Shown: positions 35,690-45,520, numbered from the stretch's first letter. The stretch: 45,753 bases of DNA from Helicobacter bilis ATCC 51630 (GCF_000686565.1 NZ_KK365988.1:1-45753), one strand, 5' to 3'. Made by a program: numbers and translations. Notes: generated by a model not told the origin, from the letters alone.

Positions 35690-37135
35690 ATGCAGGCACA
35701 ACCACACATTCCCCTAGTTTTACAAGTCAGTCAGCTAACTATGCAAATAAAGTCATTGCTTGAGAGTGATTTTAGCTATGTTGAGGTGGAAGGTGAGGTA
35801 AGTGGCTTTACGCACCATAATAGCGGACATATCTATTTTAATCTAAAAGATGAAAATGCGACAATTGTTTGCACCTTTTTCCGCCATAACGCACGAAATA
35901 ATCCCATTAAACTACAAAATGGCGATAAGATTATCGCAAAAGGCAACATTAGCGTATTCCCACCGCGTGGGACTTATAATCTCAATATTGTAAAATGTGT
36001 GCATAGTGGCATAGGCGATTTAAAAGCACAATATGAAGCCCTAAAGAAAAGATTAGAAGAGCGAAATTATTTTTGTAAAAACAAATCATTACCACGATTT
36101 CCTAAAAGAATAATCCTGCTTACAAGTCAAACAAGTGCCGCCCTGCAAGATATGATAAAAGTAGCAAGCAAACGTTATTGTCTGTGTGAATTTATCCTTA
36201 TTGATACATTGACACAAGGGCGTGAGGCAAAGCACTCTATCGCTAAGAATCTTGCCTATGCGGATAGGCTTGGTGCGGATATTTTAGTGCTTGCAAGGGG
36301 TGGTGGGAGTATTGAAGATTTATGGAGCTTTAATGAAATGGAGGTGCTAGAGGCAATCTTTGCATGTAAAACCCCAGTGGTATCAGCAATCGGGCATGAG
36401 ATAGACTATCTTTTAAGCGATTATGTTGCTGATGTGAGAGCCCCGACACCAAGTGCTGCTATGGAGATGATTCTATGTGATAAGGATAATCTCATCACGC
36501 AGTTATGCGATATGGAATCTATGCTAACACACACAATGCAAACACATATTACGCAAAAAAAATCAATATTAAATCACTTAGCACAAAGCCTTGAGATTCT
36601 AAATCCACTACAAAAGATAGCACAATATAAACTGCTACTGCAAACACTCACACAAAACCTGCAAGATTCTATAAAATGGTTTTACACACAAAAAAAACAT
36701 GCCCTATTGCAGCAACAAGAGCGACTAGACCTTGCAAAACCCACACAAAAACTACTCATAATGAAAACAGAGATACAATCTCTAAGCAAAAAGATTCATA
36801 GCGAGTTTTCATATATTATCGAGCAAAAAATAAATCAAACAAAGCAAATAGATCTTGAGCTAAAAAATGCCATGCTTCAAATGATGACAAGAAAAAGGGC
36901 AATGCTAAACTTTAACCTTCATGATTCTATGCAGAATGCCCTGCGACAAAAAAGACTTATGCTAAATAATCTAATTGATATACTACACGCCCTAGACCCT
37001 AGCAAAAAAGCACAATATGGATTTGCACAAATATTAAAAGATGACAAACTAATACAAGTAAGCGAACTGCAAGAAAATGATGTTATTGAAATCATAGATT
37101 CTAGTGGGATAAGAAACGCACGCATTTTAGGCTAG
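35690..37135 (+). CDS. xseA: Exodeoxyribonuclease VII large subunit
   Basis: XseA is the catalytic subunit of exonuclease VII, which degrades single-stranded DNA to oligonucleotides. The N-terminal OB-fold is clear (LTMQIKSLLESDFSYVEVEGEVSG, then HIYFNLKDENATIVCTFFR). The catalytic domain follows with RGGGSIEDLWSFNEMEVLEAI, PVVSAIGHEIDYLLSDYVADVRAPTPSAAMEM (cited in pieces: SAIGHEID, DVRAPTPSAA) and a long coiled-coil stretch (about 260-420). The C-terminus has RAPTP-linked beta strands ending IIDSSGIRNARILG. At 481 residues it is slightly longer than average. The partner XseB is not adjacent. It is co-transcribed with ftsW, with an 18-nt spacing. Confidence 0.95.
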   Translation: MQAQPHIPLVLQVSQLTMQIKSLLESDFSYVEVEGEVSGFTHHNSGHIYFNLKDENATIVCTFFRHNARNNPIKLQNGDKIIAKGNISVFPPRGTYNLNIVKCVHSGIGDLKAQYEALKKRLEERNYFCKNKSLPRFPKRIILLTSQTSAALQDMIKVASKRYCLCEFILIDTLTQGREAKHSIAKNLAYADRLGADILVLARGGGSIEDLWSFNEMEVLEAIFACKTPVVSAIGHEIDYLLSDYVADVRAPTPSAAMEMILCDKDNLITQLCDMESMLTHTMQTHITQKKSILNHLAQSLEILNPLQKIAQYKLLLQTLTQNLQDSIKWFYTQKKHALLQQQERLDLAKPTQKLLIMKTEIQSLSKKIHSEFSYIIEQKINQTKQIDLELKNAMLQMMTRKRAMLNFNLHDSMQNALRQKRLMLNNLIDILHALDPSKKAQYGFAQILKDDKLIQVSELQENDVIEIIDSSGIRNARILG

Positions 37136-37317
37136 AGGGTTAAACTCGAAGCTAAGTTTTTTATCTAGGCGATACTAAAATGGATTTAATATGGGTTTGT
37201 AAAAACTAAAAGCTGCCTAACTAACACCTATCAGATACCCATCAAAGCACTCACAAAGCATTCATGCATATAAAAATGTAAAATTTTAAACTTTAATATG
37301 AAAAATAATGAAAAATG

Positions 37318-37346
37318 TTTTTTTTTTTTGTAATTTTGGCTACAAT
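37318..37346 (+). promoter_or_regulatory. Promoter of second chemoreceptor with T12 tract
   Basis: A run of 12 T (37318-37329) ends 11 nt before the -10-like TACAAT (37341-37346), placing it over the -35 region. The gene's ATG is 44 nt downstream of the -10. Tract-length changes here could alter promoter strength. Confidence 0.45.
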
Positions 37347-37390
37347 AACAACCTTACACTGCAAAAACAAAGGAAAAACAAGGAGTATAA

Positions 37391-39533
37391 ATGCAGTTTA
37401 TCCGTGATATGAGTATAGGCAAGAAAATCAGCTTCCTTTTAACAACAGCCTTAGTGCTAGGTATGTGTGTGCTTTATATGGTTGTATCTAGCAAACTAGA
37501 AAATAGTATGCAATATGAAGCACAAAAAACACTTATTGCAAATGCTATTCAAGATGCTAGAGATGTAGAGAACTACTTCAATGTTGCAGGTGGGAATCTT
37601 GAGGCGATCACAAAGGCAATCCATGCAGACTGGGAGGAGGGGACTAGCTCTCTTAGCGATAACTCTCTTATGCACTTTCTAGGCTACATTGTGGATTACG
37701 ATCCCGCCATGATAACCACTTTCGCACAGATTAAACACCCTTCTTTTTCTCGTAGTAGAAGGGCAAACGCAAACTTATATAATGCAAACGGCAATTTAGA
37801 ATTTGCTCTCATAGACACGAATAATAATGAATACGACACGGGCATTGAGATAGCAAAGCAAGGTGTTATAAAAATGCCTGATGGACGCAGTATTTTTGAG
37901 GGTATGCCAGACATTAAAGAAGCATACACACAAAAGGACATGATTCTGACAAAGCCTTATCGCATTCTCTACAATAATATGGAGACATCAGTTGTGGGCG
38001 TGATTTTTCCAATCGTTTCAAATAATGATGAGGTTGTTGGTGTGCTTGGAACGCTAATTGACATGGATAGTCTCTCAAAAGTTGTATTTAATCCAAAACA
38101 CGCTTTATATGCACATGCAGAACGCTTTCTTATAAATCGTTATAATGCCTTGACGCTCTATCCTGATACAAAAAAGCTTGGAGAATCCCTTGAAGCAGTT
38201 ATGGATTCTAAAGCAGCCCAAGAGATTACGGCATTGCAGTATGATCCAGATGCTGGAGCGAGAGAGAATACAAAGGTTATTGAGATAGAATCTAAGAGTG
38301 GTGCAAAAGGTTTAGCAAGTGTCTTTAAATTTGAAATATGGGATAATGTAGTATGGACTATGGTGAGTTTTGCACCCTATGATGAAGTGCTAGAAGAACT
38401 ATATTTGGTAAGATATGCGATCATTGTTACCGTGCTAGTCCTTACAATCTTTATTATCTTAATCACTATTGGCTATGCAAAATTCTATTTGCAAAGCGAT
38501 ATTGAGAAAATCTATGTTGGCTTGGAAAATTTCTTTGCATTTTTGGATTATAAAACAAATAAAGTTGATAGCATTGCAATTCATAAAAAAAGATGAATTT
38601 GGACGAATGGCACAGAAAATTAATGCCGTTGTAAAAGATATTGAGAATCATAGTCTGCAAGATAAGGCTGCCATTACTGATGCTATTGATGTGGTAGATA
38701 GGGTAGAGCATGGCGACCTAAGAGTGCGTCTAACAGAAAAGCCATATAATCCGCAGTTAGTCAAGTTGCAAGAGATTCTAAATAATTTACTTGAGGTTTT
38801 ACAAACAAAAATCGGTAGCAACATGAATGAGATTCAAAAGCTTTTTGAGCAGTATAAAAACCTTGACTTCCGCAATTCTATCCCTGAAGCAGAAGGCAAT
38901 ATCGAAAGCATTGCAAATCTACTTGGTGCCGAAATAAGAAGAATGCTAAAAGATTCTAAGTCTTTTGCAACAAGCCTTAACGATAGGTCAAATTCGCTTG
39001 AAGACAATGTCAATAAACTCACAGAAGGCACAACGCAACAAGCCCAAGCCCTAACGCAAACTGCCGCTTCACTGGAGCAAATCACAGCTTCAATGCAAAG
39101 TATGCGTGGGCGTATGAATGAAGTGTTGCAACAAGGTGAAGATATTAAAAATATCGTAGCTATCATTAATGATATTGCAAATCAAACAAACTTGCTTGCT
39201 TTGAATGCTGCTATTGAAGCGGCAAGGGCTGGAGAGCATGGCAGAGGCTTTGCAGTCGTTGCTGATGAGGTAAGGAAACTAGCAGAACGCACACAAAAAA
39301 GCTTAAGTGAAATTGAAGCAAATGCCAACATTCTATCACAAGGTATAAATGAAGTAGCAGAGACCATAAACGAACAAGCACAAGGTGTAGCCCAAATCAA
39401 TGAAGCTGTTACGCAACTCGAAGATAGCACACATCAAAGTGCAGATGTTGCAAGACATTCACAAGAGATTAGTCAGGCAGTGCATGAAATCGCAGAACAA
39501 ATCCTTGAAGACGCAGAGAAAAAGCAGTTTTAA
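37391..39533 (+). pseudogene. Methyl-accepting chemotaxis protein, frameshifted at an A7 run
   Basis: Two overlapping ORFs are one chemoreceptor split by a single-base shift. The first encodes the N-terminal membrane helix (about residues 12-33). It continues with a dCache-like periplasmic domain (DYDPAMITTFAQIKHPSFSR, KPYRILYNNMETSVVGVIFPI, GVLGTLIDMDSLSKVVF), a second helix (about 345-365) and the start of the HAMP linker, ending ...IAIHKKR. The second frame continues with [18 protein letters not shown] and the signalling domain ([36 protein letters not shown]). The shift is at seven A (38584-38590); with six A the frame reads HKKDEFG and gives one protein of about 714 residues. AAGGAG precedes the ATG. 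The second ORF has no plausible start of its own near the junction. Phase variation, recent mutation or a sequencing error are all possible. Confidence 0.82.
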
Positions 39534-39624
39534 GTTGGCTTATCATCTTTAATTGCATAAAAATAAAGCATATATAATGCGTGGTTTATACTTTGCATGT
39601 GCTGATATTTCTAAGGGATAATGT

Positions 39625-40221
39625 ATGGATTCTCATAATAATATAAAAACAAAGAGTTTCTTTCTCTCTTTGCCCTTTCTCTTTGTGCTTTATGTGATAC
39701 TTTGCATTCTTGGCATTTTAGCTTACCGATATTTCATTACACAAACGCCACTTTTTGACCACACTTTTTTAGAACTTATATCAAGGGGAATTATCCTTGT
39801 TTTTTACCTTTTTGTTGTGAATCTTCCTGCATTTTTTCTTGCATTTATTCCCCTATTGCGACAAAACCTTGTTGTTTTTGGTGTATGCCTTGCTCTTGTT
39901 GTTGCCTTTTCTCTCACGGGGTTGCCTGCTACCTTAACTCTCAGCAATCAAATTTTTATGATTCCTTGGTTTGTGATATGGGAAAGCTTTGTTGTAGTCA
40001 GCATTGTGTGTGTTGCCTTTTTCCGCAATATGCCTAAGCTTAATGTGTCTATTGTATTAGTCTCAAGCCGTAAAATCATCTTTGGCTTTTGCCTTGGTAT
40101 TGTATTTTTTATATGCTGTATAGCATTTCAAGTCTATGTTTTTGACAGATATGATTTCATCGGTAGAAACTACGGGATACCATATCACAAAAAAGTTCTA
40201 TTTCAAGATTTGGGATTCTAA
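39625..40221 (+). CDS. Hypothetical multi-spanning membrane protein
   Basis: The 198-residue protein shows about five hydrophobic helices (roughly 13-35, 50-72, 78-98, 107-130 and 148-172) separated by short basic loops, with a cytoplasmic-looking N-terminus (MDSHNNIKTKS). It carries no motif I recognise and no conserved charged residues in the helices. An AAGGGATA stretch lies just before the ATG. It stands alone between the broken chemoreceptor and flgH, whose gene runs toward it. A real gene by composition and length, but the function is unknown. Confidence 0.6.
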   Translation: MDSHNNIKTKSFFLSLPFLFVLYVILCILGILAYRYFITQTPLFDHTFLELISRGIILVFYLFVVNLPAFFLAFIPLLRQNLVVFGVCLALVVAFSLTGLPATLTLSNQIFMIPWFVIWESFVVVSIVCVAFFRNMPKLNVSIVLVSSRKIIFGFCLGIVFFICCIAFQVYVFDRYDFIGRNYGIPYHKKVLFQDLGF

Positions 40222-40300
40222 AATTCCAAACAACAATAGCTAATAACATTTGTCTGCAAAACCAAACCCCTACTTTTTAGCAAGAGCGGTTTATAAAGGA

Positions 40301-41014
40301 TTAATAAGGCCAGTTTGATTCTATTGCATCTGTAGTTGGCTTTTTAGTAAGAGTTTCAGAGATTTTGCCAACACTTACAATAGAGATTTTACTATCAGCG
40401 ATATATTGACTTTCAATCGTGTTATTTTGCTGTATATCATAAGGGCGGACAACACCGCTGATTTGGATAATCTGCTTTTCACCATTTACAAGCATTTCTT
40501 GCTTACCATAGATAAAGTAATTGCCATTTTCCATAACCTTTAAGATTCTAGCCGTAATCGTTAGGGCAAGATTCTGTGATTGCGAATATGTCCCACCACC
40601 TTGAAAGTTAGTCGCATTGTTTGGCTTTGTTAGCGTATAATTGACTTGATCGTTAAGATAAGCTGTGTTTGCCTGCTGCTGTGCGTCCTGTCCATTATAG
40701 GTCATTTGTGCAGGGGTAACATTCCCCCCGCTACTCCCGCTATACTTCTTATCAATCTTAAAGTCATTTGTGATATTTTCCTTAATCTTAATCGTGATTA
40801 AATCATCGACACGCATAGCCCTTCTATCTGCAAATAGCGGTCTCTCCCCCTGTCCAAACAAAGAACCCGGTCTTTGAAACTCCGGCACAAAGTCTTTTGA
40901 TGGCATATCATTTACATAATCTGGGGCATTCATATCAATTTCTGGCTCATACGCACAAAGCAATGCTGGAAGCAATAATGCTAAGCCTATTTTTCTTATA
41001 CTCGCTTTTCTCAT
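40301..41014 (-). CDS. flgH: Flagellar L-ring protein FlgH
   Basis: FlgH forms the outer-membrane L ring through which the flagellar rod passes. The signal segment is MRKASIRKIGLALLLPALLC, and the Cys is placed like a lipoprotein acceptor although the lipobox (ALLC) is not perfect. Family features follow: RPGSLFGQGERPLFADRRAM, VDDLITIKIKENI, a Ser/Gly-rich loop, LALTITARILKVMENGNYFIYGKQEMLVNGEKQ (in part, ITARILKVMENGNYFI), ISGVVRPYDI, SQYIADSKISI and a conserved end. I use the second ATG (41014). The first, at 41020, lies inside the Shine-Dalgarno AAAGG region, whereas 41014 is correctly spaced. Length is 237 residues. The gene is divergent from yqeY. Confidence 0.93.
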   Translation of the reverse strand: MRKASIRKIGLALLLPALLCAYEPEIDMNAPDYVNDMPSKDFVPEFQRPGSLFGQGERPLFADRRAMRVDDLITIKIKENITNDFKIDKKYSGSSGGNVTPAQMTYNGQDAQQQANTAYLNDQVNYTLTKPNNATNFQGGGTYSQSQNLALTITARILKVMENGNYFIYGKQEMLVNGEKQIIQISGVVRPYDIQQNNTIESQYIADSKISIVSVGKISETLTKKPTTDAIESNWPY

Positions 41015-41037
41015 ACTCATCCTTTAGTAAAATATTG

Positions 41038-41043
41038 TATAAT
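41038..41043 (+). promoter_or_regulatory. Probable yqeY -10 element
   Basis: TATAAT preceded directly by TTG, 33 nt upstream of the yqeY ATG and within the short divergent gap with flgH. Confidence 0.4.
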
Positions 41044-41076
41044 TCAAAGCAATTTACATTCCCAAAAAGGATTTAC

Positions 41077-41517
41077 ATGAGTATTAAAGATTCTATAATG
41101 GCAGACATTAAAGAGGCAATGAAAAGCGGTGATAACGCAAAACGAGATGCATTGAGAACTCTGCATTCCGCACTTAAACAAGTAGAAATCGATAAAAGGA
41201 TTGTGCTAAGTGATGAGGACTGCATAGGGATTCTAAAGACTGCCCTGAAGCAAAGAGAGGATGCAAAAGAGAGTTATTTGAATGCAAATAGACAGGATTT
41301 AGCGGATAAAGAGAGTTATGAAATCGCACTTATTCTGCAATATCTACCAAAACAGCTTGATGATAACGAGCTAGAAAATGCTATAAAAGAGATTATAGAG
41401 AAGGTTGGTGCAAAAGATTCTAAGGATTTAGGCAAAGTCATGGGTGCAGCAAAGAGCCTTAATGCAGTCGCTACTGGTAAAAGAATATCAGATATGGCAA
41501 AAAAGCTGTTGCAATAA
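41077..41517 (+). CDS. YqeY/GatB-tail-like protein
   Basis: The 146-residue protein matches the YqeY family, related to the tail domain of GatB and possibly linked to tRNA-dependent amidation. Characteristic phrases are the N-terminal IKDSIMADIKEAMKSGDNAKRDALRTLHSALKQ (as DAMKSGD/KRDALRTLHSALKQVE), a central KQREDAKESYLNANRQDLA, ILQYLPKQL and the C-terminal KDLGKVMGAAKSL. The ORF extends upstream to 40897 in frame, but the ATG at 41077 is right. It has AAAAAGG 6 nt before it, lies just after a -10 element and gives the family N-terminus. The extended part would be antisense to flgH. Confidence 0.9.
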   Translation: MSIKDSIMADIKEAMKSGDNAKRDALRTLHSALKQVEIDKRIVLSDEDCIGILKTALKQREDAKESYLNANRQDLADKESYEIALILQYLPKQLDDNELENAIKEIIEKVGAKDSKDLGKVMGAAKSLNAVATGKRISDMAKKLLQ

Positions 41518-41970
41518 ATATGATTAGATTGTGTTTGAGTGGAAATTTACATTAAAGGTATAGTTATAAAATCCCACACCAAAGCTACAATCCCTAACGA
41601 TATAGTTTTTTAGAATCTATTCTATATGGTTTATACCGCCTTGCATAGATTCTGCAAAGCAGTGGGTTTTTCTGTAAAGTCATATTGGTATTGTGAGTAT
41701 TGATGTAAGATAGCTTGCATTGATAGAGTTTATTTTACCCCCACTTACCCATTTTTGTTCCCTTGTTTTTAGCTAAAAGCATTCGAATTTTTTAAGCAGC
41801 TTTTACCTAATAATCTTATTGGATTATATGCCATATAGCATTATTCTAAGTCTATACACATAAAATAACAATCTTTTATATAAATTAAAATGGATTTTGA
41901 GAAACTATGCAATCTAAGACTAATGCGGCTAAATAATGCTGCGTTAAATCTTTTTTACAATACTCTAAAA
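41518..41970. other. Gap between converging yqeY and tolA
   Basis: No gene is seen in 453 bases. In particular neither tolB nor pal, which usually follow tolA, is present in either direction. No strong hairpin terminator was found. Confidence 0.35.
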
Positions 41971-42954
41971 TCAATGTCTCAAAGTATTCTCTAGCTCCAT
42001 AGACAAATCAACGCCTTCTGCTGGTGGAGGTGGAAAAAGTCTTGTCTCCATTTTGCGTAAAAAGGCAATTACAGAGCTATTATAGTCGCCATAGGGCGAT
42101 TGAGAGACCATGTAAAGATAGGTAAGCTTTCCACCTGCATCGATTCTAATGCGGACTTTCGCACTTGTGGCTGCTTGGTGAAAGCTTCCGCTTTTTTGCC
42201 ATTCACTCATTAGAATCTGCTCAATTTGGGCATACCACTTATCATATTTCTTTTTATCTTCAGCGTTACCAGAAAATTTGGGCTTTTCTAGCATGATTTT
42301 TGTTGTCATCGCTTGTTTAATATTTGTTTTAAGATTCTGCGTGGCTTGCTGCAGGGCTTTTGTGCTTTGCTCTAGGGCGAGTGCATTTTGTGTGAGTTGT
42401 GCTTGTTTTGCTTTTTGCGCTTCATCTCTTTGCTTCCTTGCCTCATCTAACTCTTTTTGACGCTTTGCTTCTTCTTCCTTGCGTATATCTTGTGAAGTCT
42501 TTGATGACACATTTGCAAACACATCAGCAAGATTCACTTCTTTTGGTTTCTCTTGCGCTTCCTTTGGCTTTTCTACTAATTTTTCTGGTGTTTTTTCTGC
42601 TAATGTTTGTTTTGGTGGCGTTATTTCTTTTGGTGTTTCTGCTTCTTGTTTTGCAATGGATTCTGTCATTTTTTCTTCTATTTGCTCTTGTGGAGTATTT
42701 TCTTGTGTCATTGCTTGTTGCAACTCTTGCAGGGCAGAATCTTCTTGTGGTGCAATATCAGCCAACTCAATACTTTCATTTGCTAGAATCTCTGCCATTA
42801 CCGCCTCTTCTTCACCATATCGCACCTGCTCTTTATAGAATCTAAAGCCGCCAATAAGTAAAATCAGCATAAGCGCATAAATCAAAAAGGCTGCAAACCC
42901 ACTTGCTACATGCAAAGATGGGCTATTTTTATGCATAACGACATCTTCTTTCAT
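41971..42954 (-). CDS. tolA: TolA/TonB-like energy transducer
   Basis: The inner-membrane-anchored link of the Tol system joins the TolQ/TolR motor to the outer membrane. The 327-residue protein has one N-terminal membrane helix (about 17-38). A long periplasmic domain rich in Glu, Lys, Ala and Gln follows (AEKTPEKLVEKPKEAQEKPKE and KRQKELDEARKQRDEAQKAK), typical of the rod domain. The C-terminal domain of about 90 residues has WYAQIEQILMSEWQ, KVRIRIDAGGKLTYLYMVSQS and SVIAFLRKMETRLFPPPPA, similar to the TonB/TolA C-terminal fold. The ATG overlaps the tolR stop (ATGA), so translation is coupled. TolA is preferred over TonB because of its place in the tolQ-tolR pair. Confidence 0.85.
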   Translation of the reverse strand: MKEDVVMHKNSPSLHVASGFAAFLIYALMLILLIGGFRFYKEQVRYGEEEAVMAEILANESIELADIAPQEDSALQELQQAMTQENTPQEQIEEKMTESIAKQEAETPKEITPPKQTLAEKTPEKLVEKPKEAQEKPKEVNLADVFANVSSKTSQDIRKEEEAKRQKELDEARKQRDEAQKAKQAQLTQNALALEQSTKALQQATQNLKTNIKQAMTTKIMLEKPKFSGNAEDKKKYDKWYAQIEQILMSEWQKSGSFHQAATSAKVRIRIDAGGKLTYLYMVSQSPYGDYNSSVIAFLRKMETRLFPPPPAEGVDLSMELENTLRH

Positions 42955-43343
42955 TGCGTTCCTAACGATACTTTAGTAAATCCTGCTTGTTTTAGCACAG
43001 CAAATATAGGTAAAACTTCGCCATAATATAGATTCTTATCTGCATAAATATAGACTGATTGCGATTTATCATATCTATTTGCACACAGTGAAAAGTTCTC
43101 TTTAAAACTCTCATAGGCAAACACATCTTTATCCACATGGATTTGCCTATCTTTATCGATACGCACAGAGAGTATAGGATTTATTTCTGCACGCTTACTC
43201 TTTGAGCCATCTGGTAGCTGTATATCCTCTCGATACACTATCGCTGGTGTTGTTACCATAAGGATTGCAAGTAAAACAAGCATAATATCAACAAGCGGGG
43301 TAATGTTTAACTCTGGTTTTTCTTCAAGCTCTAAATCATCCAT
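42951..43343 (-). CDS. tolR: TolR/ExbD-type biopolymer transport protein
   Basis: TolR is the membrane-anchored partner of TolQ in a proton-motive-force-driven motor. The family core PELNITPLVDIMLVLLAILMVTTPAIV (as ELNITPLVDIMLVLLAILMV) contains the membrane helix with its proton-carrying Asp in PLVD. A periplasmic domain of about 90 residues follows (IQLPDGSK, VYIYADKNLYYGEVLPIFAVLKQAG). I start the protein at the ATG at 43343, MDDLELEEKPEL. The ORF itself runs upstream to 43442, but the 33 extra residues are not family-like and would overlap tolQ. The result, 130 residues, is a normal length. It overlaps tolQ by 8 nt and tolA by 3 bases of its stop. Confidence 0.92.
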   Translation of the reverse strand: MDDLELEEKPELNITPLVDIMLVLLAILMVTTPAIVYREDIQLPDGSKSKRAEINPILSVRIDKDRQIHVDKDVFAYESFKENFSLCANRYDKSQSVYIYADKNLYYGEVLPIFAVLKQAGFTKVSLGTQ

Positions 43344-43989
43344 TGACTTTTCCGCCCCATACAATATTGTTAGTTTTTTCTTGTGTGAAAGCCTCTTTAG
43401 TCCTATCAAAGCCATTATTATCCATATCAGTGGTAGCAGCAAGGGCTACATCAATTTGTGCTTGCAAACATACGCCAAGCACAGCAATCTTGCGTTTCAA
43501 TATAAGATAGAAAGAATACGCAGGAATAGCACATAAAATGCCCCATGCAGTCGCCACAAGCGCCTTTGAAATAATAGGGGCAATCACCTCAAAAGTCGCC
43601 TGTCCTTGCGAACCTAAATGTGCAAACGCATCAAGGATTTCTGTAACTGTGCCAAACAAGCCGATAAATGGTGCAGTAGAGCTAACAATGCTTAAGAATG
43701 TAAGCCCACCACTCGCATTTTTTAGAATCTGACTTTTCCAAACTTGTAACATTTCTTTTGATAAAAGCCTATGCCCTTTTGAGCGTGCAAATACCGCACT
43801 TTGCGGAATGCTTATATCCTTTGATAACAATAAATCAAGTGAATAAGTCTCCCTATCTTGAATACCGCGTATCACAAACCATTTATAGATAAAAATCCAT
43901 AATGTAGCAATCACGTAAAGCGATAGCCAAAAAATAACAAGCAGAGTAATAACCCCACTTGTCTCAAAAAAGCTAACCAACGCACCCAT
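43336..43989 (-). CDS. tolQ: TolQ/ExbB-type proton channel protein
   Basis: TolQ is the inner-membrane channel subunit that works with TolR. The 217-residue protein has three membrane helices (about 13-35, 101-123, 137-165). Family motifs are LTFLSIVSSTAPFIGLFGTVTEILDAF (as SSTAPFIGLFGTV), a conserved glutamate in VTEI, and APIISKALVATAWGILCAIPAYSFY (as ISKALVATAWGILCAIPAY). It is the first gene of tolQ-tolR-tolA, and its end overlaps the tolR start by 8 nt. AAGGATAATG precedes the ATG. The Tol set could instead be ExbB/ExbD/TonB, but the third gene looks like TolA. Confidence 0.92.
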   Translation of the reverse strand: MGALVSFFETSGVITLLVIFWLSLYVIATLWIFIYKWFVIRGIQDRETYSLDLLLSKDISIPQSAVFARSKGHRLLSKEMLQVWKSQILKNASGGLTFLSIVSSTAPFIGLFGTVTEILDAFAHLGSQGQATFEVIAPIISKALVATAWGILCAIPAYSFYLILKRKIAVLGVCLQAQIDVALAATTDMDNNGFDRTKEAFTQEKTNNIVWGGKVNG

Positions 43990-44370
43990 ACATTATCCTT
44001 AAAATAATTAGAATTAATCAAAGTCCCTTACTAATAATCTAGGAATTATATACATAAATTGCGAATTTATAGAATCTTTACAAAATATTGAAGTTGAAAG
44101 CGAATGATTATAGTTAATCTTACATTCAAAGCGAGTATCCAAGTATCATTGTCTGGCTTCTTGTGTGATTTTTAAGAATCTAGTCTTATTGCAAAACACT
44201 ATACGAGAAACTTTTAATAATCTTTTGTATCTTAATCATTCAAACATATAAGCACAAATCTTATTTAATCTTTCATTTAAAACCCCCAAAATCATTAAAG
44301 TTGCAATAATTGTTAGATTTAAGATAGAATCCATTTTTTATAATACAATAATTTACAAGCAAAGGCATTC
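43990..44370. other. Divergent gap tolQ / prfA
   Basis: These 381 bases contain the promoters of tolQ (leftward, not assigned) and prfA (rightward, TATAAT at 44339-44344). No gene or RNA is visible. Confidence 0.3.
44339..44344 (+). promoter_or_regulatory. Probable prfA -10 element
   Basis: TATAAT, behind a run of six T, lies 26 nt upstream of the prfA ATG. Confidence 0.4.
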
Positions 44371-45441
44371 ATGTTAGTTGATAGATTAAAACCAATTATT
44401 GAGCGAAATGACGCATTAGCAGCCATGTTAAGCACTAAAGAAGTCATAAATGACATTGCGAAACTCACTGCATTAAGTAAGGAAAAAAGTGAAAGCGATG
44501 AGATAGTCGCGAAGGCAAAAGAGTATCTAAAAGTCCTTAATGACATTACTAGCAACAAGGCGTTATTAGAGGACAAAGAGCTAGGAGAATTAGCCAAAGA
44601 GGAGCTAAAAGAGCTTGAAATAGCACAAAAAAACCTTGAAGATGAAATTAAGATTCTATTAATCCCAAAAGATCCAAATGATAAAAAGAATATCTATCTT
44701 GAGATTCGGGCTGGGACAGGCGGCGATGAAGCGGGGATTTTTGTGGGCGATTTGTTTAGTGCGTATTGTCGTTACGCAGATTCTAAGCAGTGGAAAGTAG
44801 AGATTATTAGCAGCAGTGAAAATTCAGTTGGCGGCTATAAAGAGATGATTGCCTTAGTGAAAGGTGATGGTGCATACTCAAGGCTGAAATATGAGGGTGG
44901 CACACATAGGGTGCAGCGCGTCCCAAAGACAGAATCACAAGGCAGAATCCACACTTCCGCAATAACTGTTGCCATCATGCCAGAAGTCGATTCACTAGAG
45001 ATAAACATTAATCCAAATGATTTAAAAATCGATGTATTCCGCAGCGGTGGACATGGCGGACAAAGTGTTAATACAACTGATTCTGCTGTGCGTATCACGC
45101 ATATTCCAACGGGTATCAGTGTGTCTATGCAAGACGAAAAGTCCCAACATAAAAATAAGGATAAAGCTCTAAAGATATTGCAGGCAAGGTTGTATGAAGC
45201 CGAGCTTGAAGCACAAAATGCGCAAAATAGAGAATCAAGGAAAAGTCAAGTTGGTAGTGGCGATAGGAGTGAAAGAATACGCACCTATAACTATCCACAA
45301 AACCGCATGAGTGATCATCGCATAAACCTTACATTATATAGCCTTGAAGAGATTATGTTAAGTGGCGATTTAGATAAAGTGATAGACCCACTTATCGCAC
45401 ATGCACAAAGCCTTGCTTTATCGAACGCAAATGAAGCGTAG
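44371..45441 (+). CDS. prfA: Peptide chain release factor 1
   Basis: RF1 recognises UAA and UAG stop codons and triggers peptide release. The N-terminal helical domain is followed by the conserved [19 protein letters not shown]. Next comes the [19 protein letters not shown] region (codon recognition), then the catalytic GGQ in [19 protein letters not shown]. The C-terminal [20 protein letters not shown] is standard. Its 356 residues match the family. The ATG at 44371 gives the usual start [12 protein letters not shown] -10 element sits 26 nt upstream. The gene is followed by 131 nt and then a glycan gene with its own promoter. Confidence 0.97.
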   Translation: MLVDRLKPIIERNDALAAMLSTKEVINDIAKLTALSKEKSESDEIVAKAKEYLKVLNDITSNKALLEDKELGELAKEELKELEIAQKNLEDEIKILLIPKDPNDKKNIYLEIRAGTGGDEAGIFVGDLFSAYCRYADSKQWKVEIISSSENSVGGYKEMIALVKGDGAYSRLKYEGGTHRVQRVPKTESQGRIHTSAITVAIMPEVDSLEININPNDLKIDVFRSGGHGGQSVNTTDSAVRITHIPTGISVSMQDEKSQHKNKDKALKILQARLYEAELEAQNAQNRESRKSQVGSGDRSERIRTYNYPQNRMSDHRINLTLYSLEEIMLSGDLDKVIDPLIAHAQSLALSNANEA

Positions 45442-45520
45442 GTGATTTGGTAGCAAACTTGCTTTAGCATAAGAAATGTTGTCTTTAAGCATTAATGCCA
45501 TTGTTTTTTGTAATTTATGC

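Noticed and set aside
6108-39270. Near-identical DNA block shared by the two chemoreceptors (around 6115-6160 and 39220-39260)
   Set aside because: It encodes the universal receptor signalling tip, which is conserved in all such genes, so I do not call it a mobile repeat.
40897-41076. Longer version of the YqeY protein
   Set aside because: The extra 60 codons are antisense to flgH and lie upstream of both the -10 element and the ribosome site of yqeY.
42399-42845. Long hydrophobic ORF opposite tolA
   Set aside because: It is the antisense image of the repetitive Glu/Lys/Ala codons of tolA, which gives Leu/Phe/Ser-rich nonsense.
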